A DNA stretch of 64,000 bases from Actinophytocola gossypii (GCF_025165815.1 NZ_JAFFZE010000023.1:172191-236190); one strand, 5' to 3'; positions 8,468-16,704 are shown, counted from the first letter of the stretch. A program made the numbers and translations. The notes: generated by a model from the letters alone, not told the origin.

Positions 8468-10072
8468 CTAGCGCGACGGCTTGATCGACATGGCGTGGTG
8501 GAACACGTCGCGCGGGTCCCAGCGGGCCTTGACCTGCTGTAGCTTCCGGTAGTTCTCCTTGTAGTACAGCGCGTGCCACGGGACTCCGGACTTGTTCCAC
8601 TTCGGATCTGTGATGTCGACGTCCGGGTAGTTGATGTAGGAACCGTCGTTGACGTCGTTCGGGACCGGTACACCGCCGGTGTCCTGGTACATCGCGCGGT
8701 ACCAGCGCCTGATCCAGTCCAGGTTCGCCTGTTCGGAGTTCGGATCGGTCCAGGTGACCGTGTAGATCGCTTTCATGATGCTGTCCCGCTGGGGCAGGGC
8801 GGTCGCGTCCGATGCCACGGTGTTGACCTTGCCGCCGTAGGACACCAACAACAACAGTGCACGCTCGTTGTCGTGGTCCGTGCTGGTCAGGTAGGTGTAG
8901 GCGGTTTTGATCTGCTCGTCGGTGAAGCGTTTCCGCAAATAGGCCGCTTTTGCTTTGAACATTCCGGATTCGTCGGCCTGGCTCAGTGAGCCGGCCCGCA
9001 CCCCGGCCAGCCATGGCAGGCGGTGGGGCGGCTCGATCGTGATCGTGCCGGGGACTCCGTCGGTGACCTCGGCGATGTGGTCGCGCAGTAACTGGTCGGC
9101 GTTGGGCAGGGTTCCGTCCAGTGCGGGAACCATGGCGAACGCGCCGGGGTCGGCACCGGTGTCGCGTCGAGTGATCAGCATCGGACTGAAGAGGCTGGCG
9201 TATGGGGAGTCAACCCCGCTGTTGCGCTCGTGCCATTCGCCGTAGTTGCGTAGCAGACGGTAGAACGACTGCTCGGTGACGTCCCGCCAACTCCATCCGA
9301 CCGTTGCGCTGAGGGTCGAGGCGGGGGGCTTCGGCAGCAGGCTGGTGGGATCGTTGCCGGTGGCGCCGGCGGTGCGCATCCAGTACCGGATGACCACACC
9401 GAAGTTCCCGCCGCCGCCCCCGGTGTGCGCCCACCACAGGTCCCGGTTCTCGTCGCCCCGCTCGCGGGTCGCGACCACTACCCGCGCCCGCCCGGATCGG
9501 TCCACCACAACGACTTCCACGGCGTGCAGGTAGTCCACCACCGAGCCGAACCTTCTGGACAGCGGGCCGTAGCCGCCACCCTGGACGTGGCCGCCCGCGG
9601 CCACGCCGCCGCACTGGCCGCCGGGGATCGTGACGCCCCAGCCGAGGTAGAGGCGTTCGAACACCTCCCACAGGGTCGCGCCTGGCTCGATCATGAACGC
9701 GTCGCGCCGCCGGTCGAACGTGACCTCCCGCATCGCGGACAGGTCGATGATCACCTCCGCGCCGTCGCCGACGAAGTTCTCGTAACAGTGCCCGCCACTT
9801 CGGACGGTGACGCGCTTGCCGGCACGCGTGGCGTCGTTCACCGTCCGCACGACCTGCTCGGTCGTGGTGGGCAGCCGGAAGGAATCGGGACGCGGGAAGA
9901 ACCGCTCACTCGTCCGGCGCAACACGAGGTCTTCGTAGCGTGCGTCGTTCGGCGTGATCGCGACCGGACCGGGCACGCTCTTCGGTGACGGCGCCTCCGC
10001 GTTTCCGAGCAGTGCCGCACCTCCCAATGCCGCGGTGCCGGCAAGAAATCCACGACGGGTAGGACCAGACAT
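8468..10072 (-). CDS. Tat-exported FAD-dependent oxidoreductase, berberine-bridge-enzyme type
   Basis: This secreted flavoprotein (534 aa) begins with a twin-arginine signal (TRRGFLAGTAALGGAALL). The PCMH-type FAD domain carries both attachment residues for bicovalent flavin: His95 in RSGGHCYENF and Cys154 in GGQCGGVAAGGH. The C-terminal BBE motif is visible (YINYPDVDI and YKENYRKLQQVKARWDP). Such enzymes oxidise sugars, alkaloids or polyketide alcohols with O2. The ATG at 10072 is preferred because the signal peptide starts there, preceded by an AAAGAA box. It is divergent from a two-component system, with phased repeats between them that probably control both sides. The substrate is unknown. 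Confidence 0.88.
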   Translation of the reverse strand: MSGPTRRGFLAGTAALGGAALLGNAEAPSPKSVPGPVAITPNDARYEDLVLRRTSERFFPRPDSFRLPTTTEQVVRTVNDATRAGKRVTVRSGGHCYENFVGDGAEVIIDLSAMREVTFDRRRDAFMIEPGATLWEVFERLYLGWGVTIPGGQCGGVAAGGHVQGGGYGPLSRRFGSVVDYLHAVEVVVVDRSGRARVVVATRERGDENRDLWWAHTGGGGGNFGVVIRYWMRTAGATGNDPTSLLPKPPASTLSATVGWSWRDVTEQSFYRLLRNYGEWHERNSGVDSPYASLFSPMLITRRDTGADPGAFAMVPALDGTLPNADQLLRDHIAEVTDGVPGTITIEPPHRLPWLAGVRAGSLSQADESGMFKAKAAYLRKRFTDEQIKTAYTYLTSTDHDNERALLLLVSYGGKVNTVASDATALPQRDSIMKAIYTVTWTDPNSEQANLDWIRRWYRAMYQDTGGVPVPNDVNDGSYINYPDVDITDPKWNKSGVPWHALYYKENYRKLQQVKARWDPRDVFHHAMSIKPSR

Positions 10073-10155
10073 TTCTTTTCCCAAACTGTGTGTTGGTGTT
10101 TCGGGAAAAACGTTATGGCCCGACGGTCCGGTGAGACCACCCTCGGGAATCAACT

Positions 10156-10205
10156 GTCAGGCACCCCTCAGCGAACCGTCAGGTCGCCGACGCCGGGTCG
10201 TCAGG
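10156..10205. promoter_or_regulatory. Phased GTCAGG direct repeats, likely response-regulator box
   Basis: GTCAGG occurs at 10156, 10178 and 10200, exactly 22 bp apart, with a related CTCAGC at 10167 in the 11-bp phase. Direct repeats of 11-bp period are the classic target of OmpR/PhoB-type regulators. The array ends 33 bp before the response-regulator start codon and lies between the divergent genes. Confidence 0.6.
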
Positions 10206-10238
10206 ATCGGGGCCCCGGCAGCGTGGTGTGATGAGGAA

Positions 10239-10928
10239 ATGGACAACATTCTCGTGGTGGACGACGACCCCGGTCTGCGGGAGCTGCTGTTGTCCGCGCT
10301 GCGGTTCGCGGGGTTCGGGGTCGAGGCGGTCGGGGACGTGCCGGCCGCTCTGGCCGCGATCGAGGCGCACGCGCCGGACGCGATCGTGCTGGACGTGATG
10401 TTGCCCGGCACGAACGGGTTCGACCTGCTGCACCTGCTGCGCTCGCGGGATGTCGACGTGCCGGTGATGTTCCTGACCGCCCGCGACGAGCTGGACGACC
10501 GGGTGCGCGGGCTGCGCCTCGGCGGCGACGACTACCTCACCAAGCCGTTCGACGTCGCGGAGGTCGCCGCGCGGCTTGCGGCGCTGCTGCGACGCGCCCG
10601 CCGCGTACCGCCCGCGGTGCCGGAGGGCGTGCTGCGCTGCGACGACCTGGAGCTGGACGAGGTCGGGCACGTGGTGACCCGGGGCGGACGTCCGGTCGAG
10701 CTGTCCCCCACCGAGTTCCGGCTGCTGCGCTACCTGCTGGCCAACACCGGGCGAGTGGTCTCCAAGGCACAGATCCTCGAGCACGTCTGGCAGTACGACT
10801 TCGGCGGCGACGCGGGCGTGGTGGAGCGGTTCGTCTCCAACCTGCGCCGCAAGATCGACTTCGGTGGGCCGTCGCTGATCCGCACCGTACGGGGGTTCGG
10901 GTACAACCTGCGGCCGCTGTCGCGATGA
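10239..10928 (+). CDS. OmpR/PhoB-family response regulator
   Basis: This is a DNA-binding response regulator of 229 aa. The receiver domain (1-115) has acidic residues VVDDD, phospho-acceptor Asp52 (IVLDVMLPG) and Lys in YLTKPFD. A winged-helix output domain (about 125-225) contains LSPTEFRLLRYLL and the wing motif TVRGFGYNL. The ATG at 10239 follows an AGGA box 5 nt upstream. It resembles TrcR/PrrA-type regulators. The kinase gene overlaps its stop codon (ATGA), so the two are co-translated. Confidence 0.93.
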   Translation: MDNILVVDDDPGLRELLLSALRFAGFGVEAVGDVPAALAAIEAHAPDAIVLDVMLPGTNGFDLLHLLRSRDVDVPVMFLTARDELDDRVRGLRLGGDDYLTKPFDVAEVAARLAALLRRARRVPPAVPEGVLRCDDLELDEVGHVVTRGGRPVELSPTEFRLLRYLLANTGRVVSKAQILEHVWQYDFGGDAGVVERFVSNLRRKIDFGGPSLIRTVRGFGYNLRPLSR

Positions 10929-11749
10929 AGCGGCTCTTCCGGTTGCGGCCCGCCCTCGTCGCGCTGCTCGCCGGCCCGGAGGTCGCCGTGCTCACCGCCA
11001 AGGTCCAGAAGGCGTTCGACGCCCAGCGGCGGGCCCAGGACCGGCTGCGCAGCTTCGTCGCCGACGCCAGTCACGAACTGCGCACACCGCTCGCGACCCT
11101 GCACGGCTGGATCGACCTGTACGTCCAGGGCGGCCTGCGCGACCCCGACGAACTCGCGCACGCCATGGAACGGATGCAGGCCGAGGTGGGCCGGATGCGG
11201 CTGCTGGTCGACGAACTGGCGCTGCTGGCCGACCTCGACGCGGCCCGCCCGCTCAACCGCGAGTCGGTGGACGTGGTGGCACTGGCCGGCGAGGTGGTGG
11301 ACGACGCCGGGATCGTCAGCGCCGACCGAGCCATCACCCTGCGCGGGCCGGCGGACGCGGTCGTCGAGGGGGACGGCCCGCGCATCCAGCAGGTACTGCG
11401 CAACCTCGTCGGCAACGCGGTGCAGCACACCCGGGCCGGCACACTGGTCACGGTCACCGTGGGCTCGGCGGACGGGCACGTGGTGGTCGAGGTGCGCGAC
11501 GAGGGTGCCGGGATCGCACCGGAGCACCTGCCGCACGTCTTCGAGCGCTTCTACCGCGCCGACCCCAGCCGCAGCCGCGACGGCGGCGGCTCGTCGGGTC
11601 TCGGCCTGGCCATCGTCGAGGCGATCGTGACCGCGCACGGCGGCACGGTCGGCGTCACCTCGACGCCCGGGAAGGGCACGACCGTCCGGGTCACCTTCCC
11701 CGTCGACTCCCCGGACCCCTCCGACCCGACCGCACGGCCCACCCCATAG
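10925..11749 (+). CDS. Sensor histidine kinase lacking its sensor and HAMP regions
   Basis: This 274-aa kinase starts with a short hydrophobic stretch (RPALVALLAG). Within about 25 residues it enters the helix that leads to the HisKA domain (phospho-His in DASHELRTPLA) and then the HATPase domain (N-box NLVGNAVQHT, G1 DEGAGI, F-box, G2 GGSSGLGLAIV). Family members are usually about 450 aa with two membrane spans, an outside sensor and a HAMP linker. Those parts are missing, as if an internal deletion joined the first residues to the DHp helix. The catalytic motifs are intact, so it may act as a soluble or single-span kinase or as a phosphatase. Confidence 0.85.
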   Translation: MKRLFRLRPALVALLAGPEVAVLTAKVQKAFDAQRRAQDRLRSFVADASHELRTPLATLHGWIDLYVQGGLRDPDELAHAMERMQAEVGRMRLLVDELALLADLDAARPLNRESVDVVALAGEVVDDAGIVSADRAITLRGPADAVVEGDGPRIQQVLRNLVGNAVQHTRAGTLVTVTVGSADGHVVVEVRDEGAGIAPEHLPHVFERFYRADPSRSRDGGGSSGLGLAIVEAIVTAHGGTVGVTSTPGKGTTVRVTFPVDSPDPSDPTARPTP

Positions 11750-11753
11750 TGTC

Positions 11754-11770
11754 TACTACAGGTCGTAGTA
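11754..11770. promoter_or_regulatory. BlaI-like operator site 1 (TACTAC-N5-GTAGTA)
   Basis: This is a perfect 6+6 inverted repeat with a 5-bp spacer, 16 bp before the start codon of the small membrane-protein gene at 11787. The same palindrome occurs at four other intergenic positions in the window. An adjacent BlaI-family repressor gene (16283-16663) is the leading candidate for the binding protein; this is an inference. Confidence 0.6.
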
Positions 11771-11786
11771 AGCGGGAGGTTCGACG

Positions 11787-12167
11787 ATGATCGACGGGCT
11801 GGCGACGACGCTGACGTTCGTCGCGTTGGGGGCCGCGCTGTGGGGGGTCGTTCTGGTGGTCGTCGGGCGGCCGCTGCTGATCGACCGGTGGCACGGGCTC
11901 GGGCTGCTGGGAGTGGTGGCCCTGCTCGAGCTCGGGTTGCTCGCACAGGCGGTCGTCGGGGTGGTCGAACTCATCGGCACGGACCGGGAGGTGGACACCT
12001 TCTCGTTCCTCGGGTACCTGGTCGGGCCGGTGCTGATCCTTCCGCTGGCCGCGTTCTGGTCGTTGGCCGAGCGCACCCGCTGGGGGCCGGGTGTGCTCGT
12101 CATCGGCTGTCTCACCGTCCCGGTGCTGATCGTTCGGCTCCGCCAGGTCTGGGAAGCGCATGTCTGA
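11787..12167 (+). CDS. Small integral membrane protein, unknown function
   Basis: This 126-aa protein is almost entirely hydrophobic, with four predicted spans at about 5-27, 38-60, 75-97 and 103-120, separated by short charged loops (GTDREVDTF, SLAERTRWG). A GGGAGG box precedes the ATG by about 6 nt. It overlaps the next gene, another four-span protein, by 8 nt, and the two probably form a complex. I do not recognise a characterised family; similar pairs are conserved in actinobacteria. A palindromic operator sits immediately upstream. Confidence 0.75.
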   Translation: MIDGLATTLTFVALGAALWGVVLVVVGRPLLIDRWHGLGLLGVVALLELGLLAQAVVGVVELIGTDREVDTFSFLGYLVGPVLILPLAAFWSLAERTRWGPGVLVIGCLTVPVLIVRLRQVWEAHV

Positions 12168-12573
12168 GGCGACGCTGGCTCGACGCACCCGGTCCGGGCC
12201 CGGTCGGCTGCTGATCGCGGTCTACGCGGTGTTCGCCATCGCCGCGAGTTCGCGGTCGGCGGTGCAGCTCGGCACGCGGTTCGAGGAGGCTCCGCTGGCG
12301 TACGTGTTGTCGGCGTTCGCCGCGGTGGTGTACGTGCTCGCGACCGCTTGTCTGGCCATGGGGAGCCGCGCGTCGAGGCGGGTGGCCTTGGCGGCGGTGT
12401 CGGTCGAGCTGGTCGGGGTGCTGGTCGTGGGGACCGCCAGTCTGGTCGCACCGCGGGCGTTCCCCGACGCCACCGTGTGGTCGGACTTCGGCGCCGGTTA
12501 CCTGTTCGTGCCCGTGGTGCTTCCGCTGCTCGGCCTGTGGTGGCTGCGCACCACCGCTCACACCCCCGCATAG
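12160..12573 (+). CDS. Small integral membrane protein, unknown function
   Basis: This 137-aa protein has a basic N-terminus (ARRTRSGPGR) and about four hydrophobic spans (18-36, 47-67, 75-97, 110-130). It is co-transcribed with the gene before it (8-nt overlap), and its 3' end overlaps the convergent ccsB gene by 16 nt. No catalytic motif is visible. Given the shared operator with ccsB and an ABC exporter, a role in the cell envelope or respiratory chain is possible but unproven. Confidence 0.75.
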   Translation: MSEATLARRTRSGPGRLLIAVYAVFAIAASSRSAVQLGTRFEEAPLAYVLSAFAAVVYVLATACLAMGSRASRRVALAAVSVELVGVLVVGTASLVAPRAFPDATVWSDFGAGYLFVPVVLPLLGLWWLRTTAHTPA

Positions 12574-13577
12574 GAGTGCAGGCCGGCGATCACCAGGTTG
12601 ATGAAGAACAGGTTGAACAGCACGACCACCAGGCCGATGATGTTGAGCCAGGCCGCCCGCCGTGCCCGCCAGCCGGAGGTCGCGCGGGCGTGCAGGTACG
12701 CGGCATAGCAGACCCAGGTGACGAACGCGGCCGTCTCCTTGGGATCCCAGTCCCAGTAGCGGCCCCACGCCGCCTCGGCCCAGATCGCCCCGGTGACGAT
12801 CGCGACCGTGATCGTGAGGAAGCCGAACACGCCGCTGCGGTAGGCCAGCCGGTCGAGGAACTCCGGCGGTGGCAGCCGGTCGGCGACCGGCCTGGCGCGG
12901 GTGGCCTTCGCGGGCTCCGCCGAGTCCGTCGAGTCCGTGAGGTCAGCGAGCCGGCCCGTGCTGACCAGGTGCAGCGCGCTGGTCACGCCGGACACCAGGA
13001 AGACGCCGCTCGCCATGATCGCCGCCGCCACGTGGATGACGATCCAGTACGACCGCAGGGCGGGCTGCACCGCGGCGGCCTCGGCGTAGAGCAGGTTGCC
13101 GGCGAGGAACAGCAGCAGCGAGATCGGGAGCAGCACGAACACCGCGACCCGGCGGACCGGGTGCCGGCGCAGCACGTACAACCACGTGCCGACCGCGACC
13201 AGACCGACCGCGGAGATGTACTCGTACATGTTCGCCCACGGCACCCGTTCGGTCGCGATTCCGCGCAGCACCACCGACGACAGGTGCAGCACCGCACCGA
13301 GAACGGTGAGCGCAACCCCCATCCGGCCCAGCCGCGGGGGCAGGGCGACGGGCCGGACCGGCGGCCGCTCCGAGGACCCGTCCACCCTGGCTGTCGGTGC
13401 CACACCCCCAGCACCGGCACCGACGGCGACCGGCTCCGGCCGCGCCTCGGCTCGCCGCGGTCGGTAACGGGCGAGCACGTACTCGAACGCGCCGAACAGA
13501 GAGGCCAGCATGTAGACACCGACAGCACTCGTGAACAGCCAGTCGCTCAGCACGGCCAGTCCGGTTGGGTCGGGCAT
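12558..13577 (-). CDS. ccsB: Cytochrome c biogenesis protein CcsB (ResC/CcsA type)
   Basis: This is the heme-handling membrane subunit of System II cytochrome c maturation (339 aa). The tryptophan-rich heme-binding segment appears as EAAWGRYWDWDPKETAAFVT, and external/intramembrane histidines flank it (VIHVAAAIMASG, YLHARAT). A hydrophilic Pro/Arg-rich insert (about 38-75) follows the first span. The ATG at 13577 has a GAGGAG box 5 nt upstream. Its usual partners resB and ccdA are absent here. It stands alone behind a palindromic operator shared with neighbouring exporter genes. Confidence 0.9.
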   Translation of the reverse strand: MPDPTGLAVLSDWLFTSAVGVYMLASLFGAFEYVLARYRPRRAEARPEPVAVGAGAGGVAPTARVDGSSERPPVRPVALPPRLGRMGVALTVLGAVLHLSSVVLRGIATERVPWANMYEYISAVGLVAVGTWLYVLRRHPVRRVAVFVLLPISLLLFLAGNLLYAEAAAVQPALRSYWIVIHVAAAIMASGVFLVSGVTSALHLVSTGRLADLTDSTDSAEPAKATRARPVADRLPPPEFLDRLAYRSGVFGFLTITVAIVTGAIWAEAAWGRYWDWDPKETAAFVTWVCYAAYLHARATSGWRARRAAWLNIIGLVVVLFNLFFINLVIAGLHSYAGV

Positions 13578-13612
13578 CACCACTCCTCGGATCGGGCTTC
13601 GACGAATAGTAG

Positions 13613-13629
13613 TACTACGTCACGTAGGA
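13613..13629. promoter_or_regulatory. BlaI-like operator site 2 (TACTAC-N5-GTAGGA)
   Basis: This copy has one mismatch from the perfect palindrome and overlaps a 10-bp self-complementary GTAGTACTAC (13609-13618). It lies 36 bp upstream of the ccsB start codon, in the only gap between ccsB and the ABC-2 permease gene. Confidence 0.55.
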
Positions 13630-13640
13630 AAGTGCCGCGG

Positions 13641-14399
13641 TCACTCCCAGCGGAACCACAGCACGACGGACACGACGCCGAGAACCGTCCACAGGCCGAG
13701 CAGACTCCAGTAACCAGCGGGTACGCCGGCACCCGCGGTGAGGGTGGACCGCAGCCCTTCGGCCAGCGCGGTCACCGGCAGCAGTTGCGTGGCCTGGACG
13801 AGCCCCGCCGGCAGTGGGAACACGACGTGACCGAACACGATCATCAGCAGGTGGATCAGCTGGGCCGCGCCGGCGGTGGTGTCGGGTCGCAGGCGCCCGG
13901 CCATGGTCAGCGCAACCCCGGCGAACGCGGCGGTCGCCAGCGCGACGAGACCGAGGGCGCCGAGGACGCCGCCCGCGTGCGGACGCCAGCCGAACAGCAT
14001 CCCCGCGCCCACGAGCAGGACGACCTGCACCTCGATGAGCACGACGACCGCGCCGATCTTGGCCAGCAGCAGTCCCCAGGACGGCAACGGCGACGCCCCG
14101 AGCCGCTTGAGCACCCCCTGCGCACGTTCCCAGCCGGTCGCGGTCGCGAGCCCGACGAACGCCGTCGCCATCACCGCGAGCGCGATGGCCCCGGGGACCG
14201 CGAAGCCGAGGCGGTCGTCGGTGGGCAGGCGGATCACGTCGGTGAGCCCGACACCGAGCAACGCGAGCACGGACGGCACGACCATGACCACCACCGCGTC
14301 GACGCGGCTGACGGCCAGTCGCAGCTCCATCGCGGTCTGCCTGGCGATGATCACCGGCAGCGGCAGGCGGCCACGGCCGGGACTCAGGTCAAGCGTCAC
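13641..14399 (-). CDS. ABC-2 type exporter permease
   Basis: This is a six-span permease of 252 aa ending in the aromatic tail LWFRWE. It keeps the family motif RAQGVLKRLGASPLP in the first cytoplasmic loop. The GTG start overlaps the ATPase gene by 11 nt. It is clearly paralogous to the permease at 30629-31378: both contain LLGVGLTDVIRLP and a matching DRLGF-VPG segment. In several actinobacteria related ABC-2 pairs sit next to heme A synthase genes. The substrate is unknown. Confidence 0.86.
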   Translation of the reverse strand: MTLDLSPGRGRLPLPVIIARQTAMELRLAVSRVDAVVVMVVPSVLALLGVGLTDVIRLPTDDRLGFAVPGAIALAVMATAFVGLATATGWERAQGVLKRLGASPLPSWGLLLAKIGAVVVLIEVQVVLLVGAGMLFGWRPHAGGVLGALGLVALATAAFAGVALTMAGRLRPDTTAGAAQLIHLLMIVFGHVVFPLPAGLVQATQLLPVTALAEGLRSTLTAGAGVPAGYWSLLGLWTVLGVVSVVLWFRWE

Positions 14400-15303
14400 G
14401 GGAGGTCACCGCCAGGAACACGTCCTCGAGGCTGGGCCGGACGGTGCGCACGTCGGTGAGCACCGCGCCGTGCCGGTGACTCCACGACACGGCGGCGTTC
14501 AGCACGCCGCCGAGATCGTCCTGATCCACGCCCGCGATCTCGTACTCGCCCGGCGCCAGCTCGCGCACGGTGACGTCCGGCAGGCCGAGGTCGGCGACCG
14601 GCAGGCCGGCCCCGGCCCGGACGAGCACGCGGTCGATGCCGGCGGCGGAGGTCAACGCGGCGGGCGGTCCGGCGACGGCGACCTGGCCGTGCCGCATGAT
14701 CACCACCTCGTCCGCGAGGCGTTCGGCCTCGTCGAGCAGGTGGGTGGTGAGCAGGACGGCCACGCCACTGGTGCGGAGCTGGTCGATCAGGTCCCAGGTG
14801 GTGTGGCGGGCGCCTACGTCCATCCCGGCGGTCGGCTCGTCGAGGAACGCCACGGCCGGGCGGCCGACGAGCGCCATCGCGAGGTGCAGCCGCTGCTTCT
14901 CGCCCCCGGACATCGTGCGGTAGCGGGCACGCGGGTCGAGGCCGAGACGGGCACCGAGTTCGTCGACGTCGAGCGGATCGGCGGCGAACGACGCCAGCAG
15001 CGACAGCATCGCCCCCGCACGGACCGCCGGGTACACACCTCCGGACTGCGGCATCACGCCGACGTGCGGGATCACCACGTCGTGGTCGAACCACGGATCG
15101 CGGCCCAGGACGTACACCCGCCCAGCCGACGGCGGCCGGAACCCCGCACACACCTCGACCGTGGAGGTCTTGCCCGCCCCGTTGGGGCCGAGCAGCGCGA
15201 GCACGCTGCCGGACGCCACCTCGAAGGACACGCCGTCGACCGCGGTCCGTTGGCCGTACCGCACAACGAGGTCGGCCACCTCGACGGCGTTCATCTCGCC
15301 CAT
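14389..15303 (-). CDS. ABC-2 type exporter ATP-binding protein
   Basis: This 304-aa ATPase has Walker A GPNGAGKTS, signature MSGGEKQR, Walker B VAFLDEPTAGMD and the H-loop LLTTHLLDEAERLAD. A C-terminal domain of about 85 residues is of the kind found in DrrA/CcmA-like exporters. The ATG at 15303 lies 10 bp from a tandem operator (15313-15344), which should strongly repress it when occupied. It is co-expressed with the downstream permease and paralogous to the ATPase at 29727-30632 (shared PQSGGVYP/LQSGGVYP and DLI/ELV segments). Confidence 0.92.
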   Translation of the reverse strand: MGEMNAVEVADLVVRYGQRTAVDGVSFEVASGSVLALLGPNGAGKTSTVEVCAGFRPPSAGRVYVLGRDPWFDHDVVIPHVGVMPQSGGVYPAVRAGAMLSLLASFAADPLDVDELGARLGLDPRARYRTMSGGEKQRLHLAMALVGRPAVAFLDEPTAGMDVGARHTTWDLIDQLRTSGVAVLLTTHLLDEAERLADEVVIMRHGQVAVAGPPAALTSAAGIDRVLVRAGAGLPVADLGLPDVTVRELAPGEYEIAGVDQDDLGGVLNAAVSWSHRHGAVLTDVRTVRPSLEDVFLAVTSRDA

Positions 15304-15312
15304 CGATCCTTC

Positions 15313-15344
15313 TACTACGAGTTGTAGGACTACGAACCGTAGTA
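15313..15344. promoter_or_regulatory. Tandem BlaI-like operators (site 3a and 3b)
   Basis: TACTAC-N5-GTAGGA (15313-15329) and GACTAC-N5-GTAGTA (15328-15344) overlap by two bases, so their centres are 15 bp apart. Each copy departs from the perfect palindrome by one base. The pair sits just before the start codon of the ABC-2 ATPase gene. Confidence 0.6.
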
Positions 15345-15389
15345 GATCGGACGGCTTTCGGACGTGTCAAGCCGGCTCGGGCCGTGCCG

Positions 15390-16286
15390 TCAGACGACGA
15401 GGAAGCTCAGCGGTGTCGACACCAGCACGACGCCGCCCAGCAGCAGCAGCAGCCGCGCCAGCAGCGGCAGTGGCGACGAGGCCCGGTCGATCCGGGCCAA
15501 CCGCGCCGCCACGGCCCCGTCGGTGATGCCGATGGCCCCCGGGGGCGGGACGACCGCGCTCTGGCTCACCCGCCGCAGCGCCGTGGCCAGCAGTCCGGGG
15601 CTCTGGTCCCGGCAGGCGCACTCGTCGGCACGCATCTCCACCAGCAGCGCCACGGCCTCGGCCATCACGCCGACCAGGCGGATCCTCGGCAGCAGCCGGC
15701 GCAGCGCGGCGAACGGCAGCAGCACCAGGTCGTGCCGCTCCCGCGCGTGCGTCTGCTCGTGGGCCAGCACCGCCGCGACCTCCGCCGGGGACAGCGCGGC
15801 CAGCGCGCCCGAACTCACCACGACCTGTGCCCGCAGCCCGGGCAGGCAGTAGGCCACGGTCAGCGGATGGTCGAGGATCAGCACCCCGGGCAGCTCCTCG
15901 TCCTCGCGCGCCACCAGGGCCAGGATGTCGCGGTGCCGGCGTCGGATGCGGACAACCCGGATCCAGGACCACGCGAGCGCGGCGACCAGCCCGGCGGCCA
16001 TGGCGAATCCGGTGACCAACACGACCACGTGCAACGCGGTGAAGCCGGCCGGGCGCGGAGCACCGCCGAGCCAGCTGCTCAGGGCGGTCGGAATGTCCCG
16101 TCCGTACGGCGACAGGCCGATGGCGACCGCGACACCGACCGCGCAGAGCACCCAGGTGAGCATGAGCATCTGCCAGAGCAGGATCCCGGTCCGCGGGGAG
16201 CGCCACACCCACCGCGCCCGCGCGAGTGGCCGCACCACCACGGTGCACAGCACGAGGGTCACCAGCAGGTGCAGGGTCGCGTTCAC
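15390..16286 (-). CDS. M56-family membrane metallopeptidase (BlaR1-like, no sensor domain)
   Basis: This 298-aa integral membrane protein has hydrophobic spans at about 5-22, 37-60 and 83-108 and a C-terminal span at about 270-295. The zinc-protease motif HEQTH lies on a cytoplasmic loop, with a downstream acidic ligand region VEMRADE. In BlaR1/MecR1 this protease inactivates the partner repressor after a signal. Here the large outer penicillin-binding domain is absent (298 aa against about 580), so the signal must be sensed differently. The GTG overlaps the repressor stop (GTGA), a strict pairing. Confidence 0.88.
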   Translation of the reverse strand: MNATLHLLVTLVLCTVVVRPLARARWVWRSPRTGILLWQMLMLTWVLCAVGVAVAIGLSPYGRDIPTALSSWLGGAPRPAGFTALHVVVLVTGFAMAAGLVAALAWSWIRVVRIRRRHRDILALVAREDEELPGVLILDHPLTVAYCLPGLRAQVVVSSGALAALSPAEVAAVLAHEQTHARERHDLVLLPFAALRRLLPRIRLVGVMAEAVALLVEMRADECACRDQSPGLLATALRRVSQSAVVPPPGAIGITDGAVAARLARIDRASSPLPLLARLLLLLGGVVLVSTPLSFLVV

Positions 16287-16663
16287 GAACGGCCCTGGTC
16301 GTCGGTGCGGTGGCGCACGGCGCGTTCCAGGGCCTCGCTCAGCACCTCGACCTCCGGCGAGCTCACCGACTGGGCGAACCGGGTCAGCGCGGCGGGCCGG
16401 TCCCCGGTGAGGTCGAGCGCGTCGAGCATCAACCGCGCGACGTAGTCCGCGCGGGTGTTGACCGGCTCGTACCGCCACGCGCGGCCGTCGAGCTGCCGGC
16501 GCACCAGGCCCTTCTTCGTCAGCCGGTCGAGCACGGTCATCACCGTGGTGTACGCCAGGTTCCGTTCGGCGAGCACGCTCACGACATCACGCACGACGCA
16601 GGGCTCGCCGCGGTCCCAGAGCACCTCCATGACCGCTCGCTCCAGCTCGCCCATCCTGCCCAC
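16283..16663 (-). CDS. BlaI/MecI-family transcriptional repressor
   Basis: This is a winged-helix repressor of 126 aa. The N-terminal domain (1-75) carries the recognition pattern LAYTTVMTVLDRLTKKGLV typical of BlaI/MecI/CopY, and the C-terminal helices (85-125) form the dimerisation arm that is cut by the partner protease. A GGGGAGG box lies 6 nt before the GTG at 16663; an ATG nine bases inside is the alternative. The palindromes at 11754, 13613, 15313 and 31398 resemble BlaI-type TAC-N-GTA operators, so it probably controls those genes. No such site lies before blaI itself. Confidence 0.9.
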   Translation of the reverse strand: MGRMGELERAVMEVLWDRGEPCVVRDVVSVLAERNLAYTTVMTVLDRLTKKGLVRRQLDGRAWRYEPVNTRADYVARLMLDALDLTGDRPAALTRFAQSVSSPEVEVLSEALERAVRHRTDDQGRS

Positions 16664-16704
16664 CGTGGTCCTCCCCGCCGCTGACGTCGCCGATGGTAAC
16701 GCCA

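Noticed and set aside
13609..13618. Self-complementary GTAGTACTAC as an extra operator
   Set aside because: It overlaps the 13613 site and lacks the 5-bp spacer; probably part of that operator rather than another.
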